Shown piece by piece: positions 17,380 through 26,405 of a stretch of 51,547 nucleotides of DNA. The stretch comes from Clostridium sp. 1001271B_151109_B4. GTDB lineage: Bacteria; Bacillota; Clostridia; Clostridiales; Clostridiaceae. The notes below the pieces were generated by a model. That model made no database searches and was not told where the DNA came from. It saw nothing but the letters and a program-made list of their open reading frames with translations. Where the stretch lies: contig NZ_JADPBQ010000001.1 in assembly GCF_015670405.1 (NCBI RefSeq), positions 267,748 through 319,294 of the forward strand. The letters are read 5' to 3'. Each line of letters starts with the position of its first letter. Within the stretch, counting starts at the first letter, position 1. The position numbers and the translations under genes were made by a program.

Positions 17380-18426
17380 TTATATTTGTTCAATTGGCAA
17401 TATTATTGTAAATTTTGTTCCCTTTGAAACAATACTCTCACATTCTATTGTTCCACCATGCAATTCTATTATTTTCTTAACTATAGTAAGACCAAGTCCA
17501 TTACCTTTAGTTGAATGAGAAGTATCTTCTTGATAAAATTTATCAAATACTTTAGATACGACCCCTTTAGAAATTCCTATTCCCGAATCTATAATAGTAA
17601 TTAAAATTTCCTTTTCTTTTTTCTTCATATTAACGCTAACTAATCCATTTTCATTATTAAACTTAATTGCATTATCTAACAAATTTAGCCATACTTGATT
17701 TAGCATTTCCTTATTAGCATATATATTACAATCTTCAATATTAATATCTAATGAAATATTTTTAGACTGAAGCTTAGAATCTAAAAGTAATATACTTTGA
17801 CGAATTTGCTCACCTATATTGAACATTTGCTTTTCTTTTAATATAGCTTGAGTTTCGATTTTAGAAAGATTTAAAACGTTAGTAGCAAGTGATGTTAATC
17901 TTTTAGATTCTTCTATAATTATATCTAAATATTCATTTCTTTCTTCTTTAGAAAGATCATCATCCTTTAAAATTTCCGCAAATCCTTTAATAGATATAAT
18001 TGGTGTTTTAAATTCATGAGAAAAATTATTTATAAAATCTGTACGTAATACTTCGATACTACCCAATTCTTCTGCCATTATATTAAAATTCTTAGATAAT
18101 ATTCTAAATTGTGGTGGCTGCTTTACGTTTAAACGTGCTGAAAAATCTCCACGTGATAGTTTCTCTGTGGCCTCAATAAACTCTTTAATACTTTTTAATA
18201 CAGCTTTACTTGAACACACAGAGACTATAATACCTATTAACATACATGAAGCTAATGTAATTATTGGTAAAACCATTTTACTTTCAATATTATGTTCATT
18301 TAAAAGCCCTATAGAAAATGCTATATACATTAAAGCCGCTGTAATCAATGTGGTAATTAAATTAATTAAAAATATCATAATCCCAAAATGCATTGATAAA
18401 GTTATTCTTTTGCTTAATCTATTCAC
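17380..18426 (-). CDS. Sensor histidine kinase, short-loop membrane type
   Basis: A 348-residue kinase. Two helices (about residues 14-38 and 50-72) are joined by a loop of only about a dozen residues, so there is no extracellular sensor domain, as in intramembrane-sensing kinases that watch for cell-envelope stress or drugs. A HAMP domain follows (LSRGDFSARLNVKQPP), then the phospho-acceptor box NNFSHEFKTP, the N-box NQVWLNLLDNAIKFN, DSGIGIS and GNGLGLTIVKKI. It should phosphorylate the regulator whose gene overlaps its start by 8 bases. The ABC exporter downstream is its likely target, as in BceRS-like sets, although the exporter is not of the Bce type. Confidence 0.9.
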   Translation of the reverse strand: MNRLSKRITLSMHFGIMIFLINLITTLITAALMYIAFSIGLLNEHNIESKMVLPIITLASCMLIGIIVSVCSSKAVLKSIKEFIEATEKLSRGDFSARLNVKQPPQFRILSKNFNIMAEELGSIEVLRTDFINNFSHEFKTPIISIKGFAEILKDDDLSKEERNEYLDIIIEESKRLTSLATNVLNLSKIETQAILKEKQMFNIGEQIRQSILLLDSKLQSKNISLDINIEDCNIYANKEMLNQVWLNLLDNAIKFNNENGLVSVNMKKKEKEILITIIDSGIGISKGVVSKVFDKFYQEDTSHSTKGNGLGLTIVKKIIELHGGTIECESIVSKGTKFTIILPIEQI

Positions 18427-19096
18427 TTTTCTTTACCGCCTTATACCCAAGACCTCTAACTGAAACTATTTCAAATTCAGGATAGGAATCGAAACGCTTT
18501 CTTAATCTGTTTATATGAACATTTACTGTTGTATCACCACTTTCAGTTTCCATTCCCCAAATTTCATCCATTAATTGAATACGAGTAAATATTCTATCGG
18601 GATAAGATAAAAGCTTATATAATAGATAAAATTCCTTTTGTGGTAGGGTTTGTTTATCATCCTCACGTGATACAGTTAAAGTATCATAATCTAAAGTTAC
18701 CTTTCCAATTGTAAGCTTTCTAGCACTTGCTATTTGTGATCTTCTAAGAAGAGCTTTAATTCTAAGAAGCATTTCCTCTGTATCAATCGGCTTTGTCATA
18801 TAATCATCTGTTCCAACAATAAATCCTCTTTTCTTGTCTTCTGGAAGTTGTTTTGCCGTTGCCATAAGTATTGGTATCATACACTCTGCATCTCTAAGCT
18901 CTTTAGCAAACTCATAACCATCCATATTAGGCATCATTATATCTAAAATAATCAAATCAACATGGTGATTTTCAAGTACTTCCATTGCTATAACTCCATC
19001 TTCGGCTTTTAGAACTGAATATCCTTCTCTTTTTAAAATAGTTTCTAATAGTTTTCTTGTGTGTTTATCATCTTCAACAACTAATATATTAATCAT
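18419..19096 (-). CDS. OmpR family response regulator
   Basis: A 225-residue regulator: receiver domain with acidic residues at 8-10, phospho-acceptor Asp52 (LIILDIMMPNMDG) and a conserved Lys in YMTKPID, then a winged-helix DNA-binding domain (DRIFTRIQLMDEIWGMETES, VHINRLRKRF, VRGLGYKAVK). It overlaps the kinase gene by 8 bases, indicating coupled translation. GGAGG precedes the ATG at 19096. It is similar in layout to the regulator at 27500-28171. Targets are not known, but the adjoining ABC genes are the natural candidates. Confidence 0.92.
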   Translation of the reverse strand: MINILVVEDDKHTRKLLETILKREGYSVLKAEDGVIAMEVLENHHVDLIILDIMMPNMDGYEFAKELRDAECMIPILMATAKQLPEDKKRGFIVGTDDYMTKPIDTEEMLLRIKALLRRSQIASARKLTIGKVTLDYDTLTVSREDDKQTLPQKEFYLLYKLLSYPDRIFTRIQLMDEIWGMETESGDTTVNVHINRLRKRFDSYPEFEIVSVRGLGYKAVKKSE

Positions 19097-19305
19097 GAAA
19101 TTACCTCCACTAACATTTATAAAACATTATCTAATCAAAATGTATTTAAACTAGTTTTTTACTTTATAATAATACTAAATAATAAACTTAACATAAACAA
19201 AATATCCATTACTGTTAAATACATTAGAATACATCATTATATTTAATATTCTACAATAGATTTATTTACCAATCCATAATTCATAGTATAATGATAAAAG
19301 TAATA

Positions 19306-19354
19306 AAAAGAGAAGTTGTACTCTATTTACTTAGTTATACAACTTCTCTTTTTT
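19306..19354 (-). terminator. Intrinsic terminator of the PsiE-like gene
   Basis: The 15-bp stem AAAAGAGAAGTTGTA/TACAACTTCTCTTTT with a T-rich tail lies 13 bases past the stop. Confidence 0.8.
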
Positions 19355-19366
19355 ATAATTAAAGCT

Positions 19367-19990
19367 TTATTTCTTTTTCATTGAACGTATAACTTCAACT
19401 CTTGTTACAACATTATTTGTTATTTTTGCTACCCTTAATGCAAATCCTGGATAATAAATACATACTCCTGTACCTAACTCTAGTTTTCTTGCTTCTATTT
19501 CCTTTAGTACAATATCTTCTAATGTATCCTCTTTATTTTCATGTGGTATATCTATACGTTCTAAAAAGTTTATTCTTTTTACCCTTTCACTACTTCTATA
19601 AATAGTTTTATCTACTTCATCAAAGTTATAAAATAAGTACTTTCTTGTAGCAAACAATGCTGCTATAGCTAATACCCCTATTAAATTTTGAAATATTGTC
19701 ATATGCTCAACAATTAATTGCCTTGCAATAGCAAAAAGTAAAACTTCAATTACAGTTTCTGGAGTATGTTTACATAACATCTTTATAAATTCTATTCCAA
19801 TAACAAAGTTAAATGCTATTGAAAGGTAATCATTAAATGCCTCTAAATTATTTCTAAATGAGAATACCGATGTAATATCAAAAATTAGATATATAACAGA
19901 TATTCCAATGCAAATTGCTAAAAGTACCCCTATTATAGTCTCAAGTGTATCTACTGCTTTTAGCACCTGTTCTTTTATAAATTTCTTCAT
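19367..19990 (-). CDS. PsiE-like membrane protein with cytosolic C-terminal domain
   Basis: A 207-residue protein with about four helices in residues 15-125 and a soluble tail. The FNFVIGIEFIKMLCKHTPET and AIARQLIVEHMTIFQNLIGV segments match the phosphate-starvation-inducible PsiE family (PF06146), membrane proteins of unknown biochemical role. The C-terminal 80 residues (EARKLELGTGVCIYYPGFAL onward) form a small beta-rich domain not found in E. coli PsiE. A GGGGAG ribosome site precedes the ATG at 19990. It is a monocistronic gene with a clear terminator. Confidence 0.75.
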   Translation of the reverse strand: MKKFIKEQVLKAVDTLETIIGVLLAICIGISVIYLIFDITSVFSFRNNLEAFNDYLSIAFNFVIGIEFIKMLCKHTPETVIEVLLFAIARQLIVEHMTIFQNLIGVLAIAALFATRKYLFYNFDEVDKTIYRSSERVKRINFLERIDIPHENKEDTLEDIVLKEIEARKLELGTGVCIYYPGFALRVAKITNNVVTRVEVIRSMKKK

Positions 19991-20257
19991 AATATTTACT
20001 CCCCTACTTAATATCTAATTATTTAGTAAAACTAAATATAAAAACAACAAAGTTATGATTATATCTCTTATTTTTATTATATCATGAAATATACCTATTT
20101 TATGTGATAACAATTACATTTTTCTATTATTTTTAATATTTTTGCATTAAATATATTATTTTTTAAGCTAAAGGAAGTTTCTTTATTAGAATAGTAATAA
20201 TAAACACTTTTTAGTGGAAGTAATATTCATTTGTAATAAAAATACAAAAAAAGATAA
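19991..20257. other. AT-rich spacer, nothing recognised
   Basis: Between the PsiE-like gene and the glycosidase terminator. No ORF or RNA structure is recognised. Confidence 0.4.
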
Positions 20258-20305
20258 TAAAAACAAGAAGCCTCCAAATCCAATTTAAATAACTGACTCG
20301 GAGGC
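20258..20305 (-). terminator. Probable terminator of the GH2 gene
   Basis: The GC-rich stem GCCTCC/GGAGGC with a roughly 24-base loop is followed on the minus strand by TTCTTGTTTT. The large loop makes it less typical. Confidence 0.55.
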
Positions 20306-20323
20306 AACATCATATTTTTATAT

Positions 20324-23113
20324 CTATTTCTTACTATTAAATATACTATTAAACGTATCTATTGTAATAGTTTTTTGTGGGTTAAAATCTTTACTTTCCA
20401 TATATTTAACTAAACTATATTGAAGCCATTTTGCTGGACTACTATCCACTATTTCCTTAAGTGGTGAATTACAAACTAAAATCTCAGTTTCATTTACTTT
20501 AAATTCATAAACTAATCCCAAGAAATGATTTCTCTCAAAATTATCAATCATTTGTACAATTGGATCAATCTTAACATCATCTAAAATAGATAAACGAGAA
20601 CTAATAACAATATCCCACCATTGTGGAGTTGAATAAAACTCACATGGGAAATTCATTAGTGCAGGATGCTTATCATTTATTAATAATCCCATTGTTCCTA
20701 CTGGTATAGGCTTACCCATACTCTCAGAAATAGACCTAAACATTGGATAACACCAAAAATCTGTACAATAAGTTCCTTCTATAGAATTTAAAATCTCATC
20801 AGCTTTTGGATAATATAAAATCTTTTTATTATTTGAAATACCATTCATTAACTCTGATAAATTATTTGTAATTAAAATATCTTGGCTCTCTATCTGTGGG
20901 ACTATTGGATATACCCATATATCATAATGATTTGAAATATTTAATTCTTCAATCGTTAATTTAAATGTATATTTTTGTGGTACTTTACATTTTGGTAATT
21001 GAAAACTTATAGTTGATAAATTATTTACTCCAATGGATAATTCATTTACTTCTATTTCCTTGCTCCATACATAATCAGTTCCATTTATAAGTTCTGCCGC
21101 TAAAAGTGTATTACTCTTAAATTCTTTTTTATAATTAGTAAGTTTTATATTACAGTTAAATTTTTCTACTGCATTCCATACATACTTTGAAAATTCTCCA
21201 AGCAATACACAATCTGAACAGAATTCTCTCCATTCTTCTGATGATATTATTCCCTTGTTATCCATGAAAGCATCTAAGATTCCTACTAAAGCAGTTCCTT
21301 GTCCACTAAAATCCTGCAAGTCTAGCAATTGGAATCCTGCTAACTCATTACTTCTAAATGCTGTTTCTAGCTCACCCTTATAACATTCCGCTGCTAATTT
21401 CCCTGATGCTTTAAAGTACATATCAGCTTTATCAATTAATCCTTTTTCCTCTAAACGTTCCTTAAACACTTCGAAGTTCCTAGCCTTTAATACTCCTGTA
21501 TATTTATCTATTTCCTTAAAATTAGGGAAAGTTTCATATTGTCCAATTTCATGTGAAATGACTGGTACGCTAGGAATAAACTCTTCTGTTTCAGATACAA
21601 GTACTTCTTTTACACCTGTTCCATATTGAATTTGCTTAACTCCAACTTCCCCTACTGAACCTTTTTCCTTTGAAGTAGGCCTTATTATTTCATCATAATT
21701 ATGAGTTGTGTTTGGTGCATCTGTCTGTATATGACCTTGTGGAGCATCACACATTGCATAAGAGCCCCTATATAATCTATCACCAGCAAAACGAACTCCA
21801 CTAAAGAAATCATCCTCTTCTAAAATACATGGTGCCCATTGGAAGTTATTACATCCTTGCACATAAAGATGTCTATTATCATATTCTTTATATCCTTTAA
21901 GAATAGAATTTAGCGTTTCCTTACTTCCCCATAATTCATTACCTAAAGACATCATTACAAATGATGGATGATTACCAAACTCATCTAACATTCTATATCC
22001 TTCTTCAATTAAGTATTGCTGCATAGCTTCATCATGATTTTCATCTTCTTTTGTTGTTATTGTTCCCCAGAATGGTAATTCTGGTTCCATATAAATACCA
22101 ACAATATCTGCTGCTTCAAAGGCTGCCTTAGGTGGACAACATGTATGGAATCTATAATGATTAATACCATATTCCTTTGATATATTTAAAACCTTTATCC
22201 AGCTTTCTAAATCTGTTGGTGCATACCCTGTTAATGGAAAAATTAATCCATCATGCTTTCCTCTAAGAAAAGTTTCTTGATTATTTATTAAAAACTTCTT
22301 TTCATTAGTTTTAAAAGATAGCATACCAAATGAATAAGTATCTTCATTTATAACTTTCTCCTCATTTTCAATTTGGATTTTCATTTTATAAGTATATGGA
22401 TTATATTCGCTCCAAAGCTGAACATCTTGCCCCATTGGATACTTTACTTCAAATGAGTTATTATTTATGTTATAACTGTTTTTATCAAATACATTATTAT
22501 CATCAAAAGCTGTCAATGAAAGCCTTTCTATTTTATTACCTAAAACTTTTCCTTTTACTATAACAGCTTTCTCTTCAATATTAGGATAAAACTTAACATC
22601 TGATAATCTAGTTTTATTAGTAATTTTAATAGAAATTTCCCCAGTAATTCCATTCCAATTTGTTTGAGTATCTGGAGAAGTCATATGTCCACCTTTTGTT
22701 GGATATGAAATATTATCAACCATTATAGTTATCTTATGTTTGTTATTGTTTACATAAGAAGTAATGTCATAATGATGAGATGTACATAAGCTATTATATG
22801 TTCCTACATATTTATCATCTATCCAAACATGTGTTATTCTTGTTCTTTCCATTATTAATTCTATATAATCATTTTCACTTTTATTTGGAAATTCTACTAC
22901 TTTAGAAAACCAAGCAAATCCTTCAAATTTGTATAAATCAGTAAGATATCCAACTTCTCTATCAGCATTTATTTTACCTTTCTTTGCTTCAGAAGTTGTT
23001 GTCGGCAAAGTAATTGTATCATTTAATTCTTTTTTATATAATTCAATGTTTAATCCTTGTTTATCTTTATCTAATTGAAAATTCCATTCACCATGTAAAT
23101 TTATTTTAGTCAT
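20324..23113 (-). CDS. Glycoside hydrolase family 2 enzyme (beta-galactosidase/glucuronidase-like)
   Basis: A 929-residue GH2 protein. The N-terminal sugar-binding jelly roll (LHGEWNFQLD, WIDDKYVGTYN) is followed by an immunoglobulin-like domain and a TIM barrel with RGKHDGLIFPLTGY, GINHYRFHTCCPPKAAFEAA, GIYMEPELPFWG and the acid/base NE motif in MMSLGNELWGS. A candidate nucleophile is Glu in VISHEIGQYETFP. It has no signal peptide, so it acts in the cytosol on imported oligosaccharides. Clues in the barrel resemble Bacteroides-type exo-glycosidases; linkage specificity cannot be read. AAAGGATGG overlaps the ATG at 23125, so 23113 is chosen. There is no transporter or regulator beside it, which is unusual. 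Confidence 0.85.
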   Translation of the reverse strand: MTKINLHGEWNFQLDKDKQGLNIELYKKELNDTITLPTTTSEAKKGKINADREVGYLTDLYKFEGFAWFSKVVEFPNKSENDYIELIMERTRITHVWIDDKYVGTYNSLCTSHHYDITSYVNNNKHKITIMVDNISYPTKGGHMTSPDTQTNWNGITGEISIKITNKTRLSDVKFYPNIEEKAVIVKGKVLGNKIERLSLTAFDDNNVFDKNSYNINNNSFEVKYPMGQDVQLWSEYNPYTYKMKIQIENEEKVINEDTYSFGMLSFKTNEKKFLINNQETFLRGKHDGLIFPLTGYAPTDLESWIKVLNISKEYGINHYRFHTCCPPKAAFEAADIVGIYMEPELPFWGTITTKEDENHDEAMQQYLIEEGYRMLDEFGNHPSFVMMSLGNELWGSKETLNSILKGYKEYDNRHLYVQGCNNFQWAPCILEEDDFFSGVRFAGDRLYRGSYAMCDAPQGHIQTDAPNTTHNYDEIIRPTSKEKGSVGEVGVKQIQYGTGVKEVLVSETEEFIPSVPVISHEIGQYETFPNFKEIDKYTGVLKARNFEVFKERLEEKGLIDKADMYFKASGKLAAECYKGELETAFRSNELAGFQLLDLQDFSGQGTALVGILDAFMDNKGIISSEEWREFCSDCVLLGEFSKYVWNAVEKFNCNIKLTNYKKEFKSNTLLAAELINGTDYVWSKEIEVNELSIGVNNLSTISFQLPKCKVPQKYTFKLTIEELNISNHYDIWVYPIVPQIESQDILITNNLSELMNGISNNKKILYYPKADEILNSIEGTYCTDFWCYPMFRSISESMGKPIPVGTMGLLINDKHPALMNFPCEFYSTPQWWDIVISSRLSILDDVKIDPIVQMIDNFERNHFLGLVYEFKVNETEILVCNSPLKEIVDSSPAKWLQYSLVKYMESKDFNPQKTITIDTFNSIFNSKK

Positions 23114-23260
23114 ATCTGTTCCCATCCTTTTATAGTTAAAATTTATAGTCTAATTATTACTTAATAAATACAATTAAATTTTATATGTAATTAATTATAA
23201 TATTAACCTATTACTATAAATACCCGAAAAATATCACTAAAATTATAGTATTTATTGCAT

Positions 23261-23298
23261 AAAAAAACTAAGAGATCAATTCAAATCTTTGATTGACC
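23261..23298 (-). terminator. Relic terminator behind an unidentified 3' fragment
   Basis: The stem GGTCAAT..CAAA/TTTG..ATTGATC is followed on the minus strand by seven T. It lies 15 bases after the stop of the fragment at 23313 and appears to be that gene's original terminator. Confidence 0.6.
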
Positions 23299-23312
23299 CC
23301 TCCTTAAGTAAT

Positions 23313-23490
23313 TTAAAGATTTAAATTTATTGTAATTATTTCAAAATCCTCACTTGTTAATGCCGTATCTTCATAATCAACTTCACCACGTTGATTATCA
23401 TAAGGGTCTATTCTTAAAAACTTCTTATTTGGAATAAAATCATATTGAAATTCAGAATTTGCAATCATTCTATATGGATCTATATTTCAA
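23313..23490 (-). pseudogene. 3' fragment of an unrecognised gene
   Basis: The minus strand encodes about 56 residues ending in a proper stop at 23313-23315, with IDPYRMIANSEFQYDFIPNK, then KFLRIDPYDNQRGEVDYEDT. Codon use looks protein-like and a terminator follows directly, but there is no start codon with ribosome site upstream, and the 5' side runs into an A/T tract. It looks like the last part of a longer, deleted gene. I cannot name the family; the neighbouring glycosidase raises the possibility of carbohydrate metabolism, but that is only context. Confidence 0.5.
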
Positions 23491-23601
23491 AAAAAAATAT
23501 TATTTTTTAATTTTAATCATAAAAAAGTTTGTAACTTTACCTTTCATGTGATATCTTTCTATTTAGCACATAATTTTTATCAAATTTTGGGAGGATATAC
23601 T

Positions 23602-24555
23602 ATGTCATTTATTCTTTTAATTATAGGTTTCTTTTTTCTTATAAAAGGGGCTAATTTATTTGTTGATGGAGCTGCTTCGATAGCAAGAAAATTTAACATC
23701 CCATCAATGATAATAGGACTTACCATAGTTGCAATGGGAACAAGTGCTCCTGAAGCTGCTGTAAGTATTACCTCTTCATTATCTGGGCAAAACGATATGA
23801 GCGTAGCTAATGTAGTTGGTTCAAACTTCTTTAATATTCTTGTAGTTCTTGGTGTTTCTGCAATAATATCTAAGCTACCTGTACAAAAAAATACAATAAA
23901 AAAGGATACACCTTTTTTGTTAATGGTAAGTGGTTTGCTTTTACTATTTGGATTTAATAAATATATAAGCAGAATTGAAGGATTAATATTATTAATTGTT
24001 TTTGTATACTTTTTATATTCCACTATTAAAATGGCCAAATCTGTAACAAATTTAGATAGTTCATCTGATAATGAAATTGCCTTAGCCGAAAGTGATACTA
24101 CTACACAAACTCCAATATTAAAAACTGTTATTTTAAGTATAATAGGAATTTTAGGAATTGTTATAGGTGGAGATATGGTTGTTGATTCTGCTACTTCCAT
24201 TGCAACTTTATTAGGTATGAGTGCAAATTTAGTTGGTTTAACCATTGTTGCTATTGGAACATCCTTGCCTGAATTTGTTACTTCTATCGTTGCAATAAAG
24301 AAAGGTGAAACTGAAATTGCAATTGGAAATGTAATTGGATCAAATATATTTAACATATTACTAGTTTTAGGACTGGCTACCTTCATTTCCCCAATAACAA
24401 TTAGTACTTTAGCCTTAATAGATATTATTTTTATGCTATGTATAACAATAGTATTATACCTATTTATGAAAAAAGATTATTCTCTAGTAAAAAAACATGG
24501 CATTATTTTAGTAGGAATTTATATAGTTTATATGAGTTATACAATAATTAGATAA
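23602..24555 (+). CDS. Calcium/sodium:proton (CaCA family, YrbG-type) antiporter
   Basis: A 317-residue membrane protein with about ten helices in two inverted repeats. Each repeat carries the alpha motif: MGTSAPEAAVSITSSLSGQN with VGSNFFNILVVLG, and IGTSLPEFVTSIVAIKKGET with IGSNIFNILLVLG. The G(T)S-PE Glu residues are the ion ligands. It exchanges Ca2+ (or a similar cation) for Na+ or H+. A hydrophilic loop around residues 150-175 separates the halves. GGGAGG precedes the ATG at 23602 by 7 bases; the upstream start at 23548 lacks a site. It is a single gene with a strong terminator. Confidence 0.9.
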   Translation: MSFILLIIGFFFLIKGANLFVDGAASIARKFNIPSMIIGLTIVAMGTSAPEAAVSITSSLSGQNDMSVANVVGSNFFNILVVLGVSAIISKLPVQKNTIKKDTPFLLMVSGLLLLFGFNKYISRIEGLILLIVFVYFLYSTIKMAKSVTNLDSSSDNEIALAESDTTTQTPILKTVILSIIGILGIVIGGDMVVDSATSIATLLGMSANLVGLTIVAIGTSLPEFVTSIVAIKKGETEIAIGNVIGSNIFNILLVLGLATFISPITISTLALIDIIFMLCITIVLYLFMKKDYSLVKKHGIILVGIYIVYMSYTIIR

Positions 24556-24567
24556 TATTTGTAAATA

Positions 24568-24612
24568 AAAAAGAAATCTTAGCTACTTTTTTCAGCTAAG
24601 ATTTCTTTTTTA
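24568..24612. terminator. Strong bidirectional terminator
   Basis: The 15-bp stem AAAGAAATCTTAGCT/AGCTAAGATTTCTTT has T-rich tails on both sides. It ends the antiporter gene and overlaps the 3' end of the dehydrogenase remnant on the opposite strand. Confidence 0.85.
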
Positions 24613-24716
24613 GATCAAACGATCATTATCTGTAATTGCCACAGGTGCAGAAGCTGTCATTACTACAATATCAGCATCCTTACAATCTTTATAATCTCCT
24701 ACACTTATTTTTACAT
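24610..24716 (-). pseudogene. Fragment of a lactate/malate dehydrogenase gene
   Basis: On the minus strand about 34 residues read VGDYKDCKDADIVVMTASAP followed by VAITDNDRLI and a stop at 24610. This matches the second strand and glycine loop region of L-lactate dehydrogenases (GDYxDCKDADIVVITAGAPQ). Both the Rossmann start and the catalytic half are missing. A different short frame (IKEINSAVESIKNIIENINS) abuts it upstream, so pieces of two genes seem to be joined here. It cannot encode a working enzyme. Confidence 0.65.
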
Positions 24717-24817
24717 GACCTAGAGACTATTTATGTTTTCTATAATATTTTTAATACTTTCTACAGCACTATTTATTTCTTTAATATTGCTATTAATAAA
24801 TTAGTCCAGTAATTTTA

Positions 24818-26404
24818 TTAATATCGAATAACTACATTAAGAGAATTATCTACATCTGAAGCTTTTTCAATTGCTTCTGAAATATTATCTAATGTAAATT
24901 CGTTAGTAATAATAGATTCAATATCCCACATACCACTTTCCATTATATCCATTACATCTTTTACATCTTCTGGCATATAGCCACCACTTCCTATTAATGC
25001 ATGCTGTGAAAATGTCATATCAAGAATATCTACAGGCCTCATACCAGCTAACACTGCAACTATAACCATACGGCTTTCAATTTTACCTATTCTTTGATAA
25101 GTTTCAAGAATACTTTCGGCTCCAGCAGCATCAATATATATATCCACATCTGCAGTTATTCCTTTAATACTTGCAGCTTCCCCAAAATACTTTATTGCTT
25201 TTTCTTGAAGATTTTCCAATCCATTATTACAAACTTCGAATCCTAAATTCTTTGCCTTTTTTAATCTAAACTCTGAATGATCACAAATCATTACTTTCTC
25301 ACAACCGAAATACTTTAATGCTATTGCAGCTGCAATTCCTATTGTTCCAGCTCCAAATACTATCGCCTTTTCTTTTTTCTTAGGAAATGCCCTTCTTGCT
25401 GCTCTACATCCAACAGTAAATGGCTCAATTAAACTAGCTTCTTTATCTGATATTTTTTCATTAACCTTATATACCTGTTCATTAAGTTTTGCATTAGGTA
25501 TTAATATATATTCCGAAAATCCACCTATTGTGCCTGCTCTTTTGGGATCACCTTTTGCAAGCCTTGGATATGGATATACTCTATCACCAACTTTGATATC
25601 TTTCACATTCTCTCCAACTTCAATAACTTCTGATACAACTTCATGACCAAATTCTCCACCAACAGTAATTTTATGACCTGTACCTGGTCCGTGTTGATAA
25701 ACAGCCACATCAGTACCACAAATACTTGCGTATAAATTCTTTACAACAATATCATTTATTCCAGCTTTCGGCTTTGGCAAATCCTTTACTATAATATTTC
25801 TTTTTCCATTATAAATTGCTACTTTCATTTTCTTTTTCCTTTCTACTTTTTTTAAATTATCATCATTTCTAAGTAACCTGTTCCCCTTTTCACATATAGT
25901 ATATATTTCTTCATACTTATCATTAATTAATGGCTCTATAACTTCATTTCTCTTTTTTAGTATATTCTTATAAACAAAATATGGAGTTATCCATCCCACA
26001 AATCCTGGTATTGCTAATATAACACTTAACCAAATTATTGGTGGATTATTTACAATTGCAAATGTAGAAGCAGTTATGAAAATAGTTCCTAAAATACAAA
26101 TAGCAACTGAAATAAGTCTTGCTTTAGATCTCTTTGAGCGTTCAAGTTCATCAATTTGTTTTAAACAATCTTCAAAATGTCTTTGTAATCTTGTAATTTC
26201 TACTTTATTTATAATCATTCTATCTCGTTTAAGATAAATTATATTCTTTTCTTTCTCATTTAACTTATTTCGATTTTCATCTAAATTCCAACCAAAATTT
26301 CTATATCCATCTATATATAACGATATTTTATCTTTATCCCTTATAAGTACCTCTTTATATTCATATCCTATGTATGAATTATCATTAATAATTGTTTCAT
26401 TCAT
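24818..26404 (-). CDS. In-frame fusion: two-helix membrane domain + zinc-type MDR dehydrogenase
   Basis: The reading frame encodes 528 residues. Residues 1-192 are an unrecognised domain with a coiled-coil-like region (residues 45-95) and two helices (SVAICILGTIFITASTFAIV and IIWLSVILAIPGFVGWITPY). From residue 193 (MKVAIYNGKRN) a complete 336-residue medium-chain dehydrogenase follows: CGTD and GHE catalytic-zinc motifs, GAGTIG Rossmann loop, and no four-Cys structural zinc loop. AAAGGA sits 8 bases before the internal ATG at 25828, so the dehydrogenase can probably also start alone. The ATG at 26404 lies one base after the kinase stop, so the front part belongs to the two-component operon. 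The dehydrogenase resembles threonine/sorbitol dehydrogenases; its substrate is unknown. Confidence 0.75.
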   Translation of the reverse strand: MNETIINDNSYIGYEYKEVLIRDKDKISLYIDGYRNFGWNLDENRNKLNEKEKNIIYLKRDRMIINKVEITRLQRHFEDCLKQIDELERSKRSKARLISVAICILGTIFITASTFAIVNNPPIIWLSVILAIPGFVGWITPYFVYKNILKKRNEVIEPLINDKYEEIYTICEKGNRLLRNDDNLKKVERKKKMKVAIYNGKRNIIVKDLPKPKAGINDIVVKNLYASICGTDVAVYQHGPGTGHKITVGGEFGHEVVSEVIEVGENVKDIKVGDRVYPYPRLAKGDPKRAGTIGGFSEYILIPNAKLNEQVYKVNEKISDKEASLIEPFTVGCRAARRAFPKKKEKAIVFGAGTIGIAAAIALKYFGCEKVMICDHSEFRLKKAKNLGFEVCNNGLENLQEKAIKYFGEAASIKGITADVDIYIDAAGAESILETYQRIGKIESRMVIVAVLAGMRPVDILDMTFSQHALIGSGGYMPEDVKDVMDIMESGMWDIESIITNEFTLDNISEAIEKASDVDNSLNVVIRY

Positions 26405-26405
26405 A

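Noticed and set aside
17210..19096. One four-gene operon of the regulator, kinase and both ABC genes
   Set aside because: A strong intrinsic terminator at 17311-17356 separates the kinase from the ABC genes, so a single transcript is unlikely to be the main form.
23580..24386. A 268-codon minus-strand frame opposite the cation antiporter
   Set aside because: The plus frame has both CaCA alpha motifs and a ribosome site. The minus frame is rich in Thr/Ile/Pro typical of antisense of a membrane gene.
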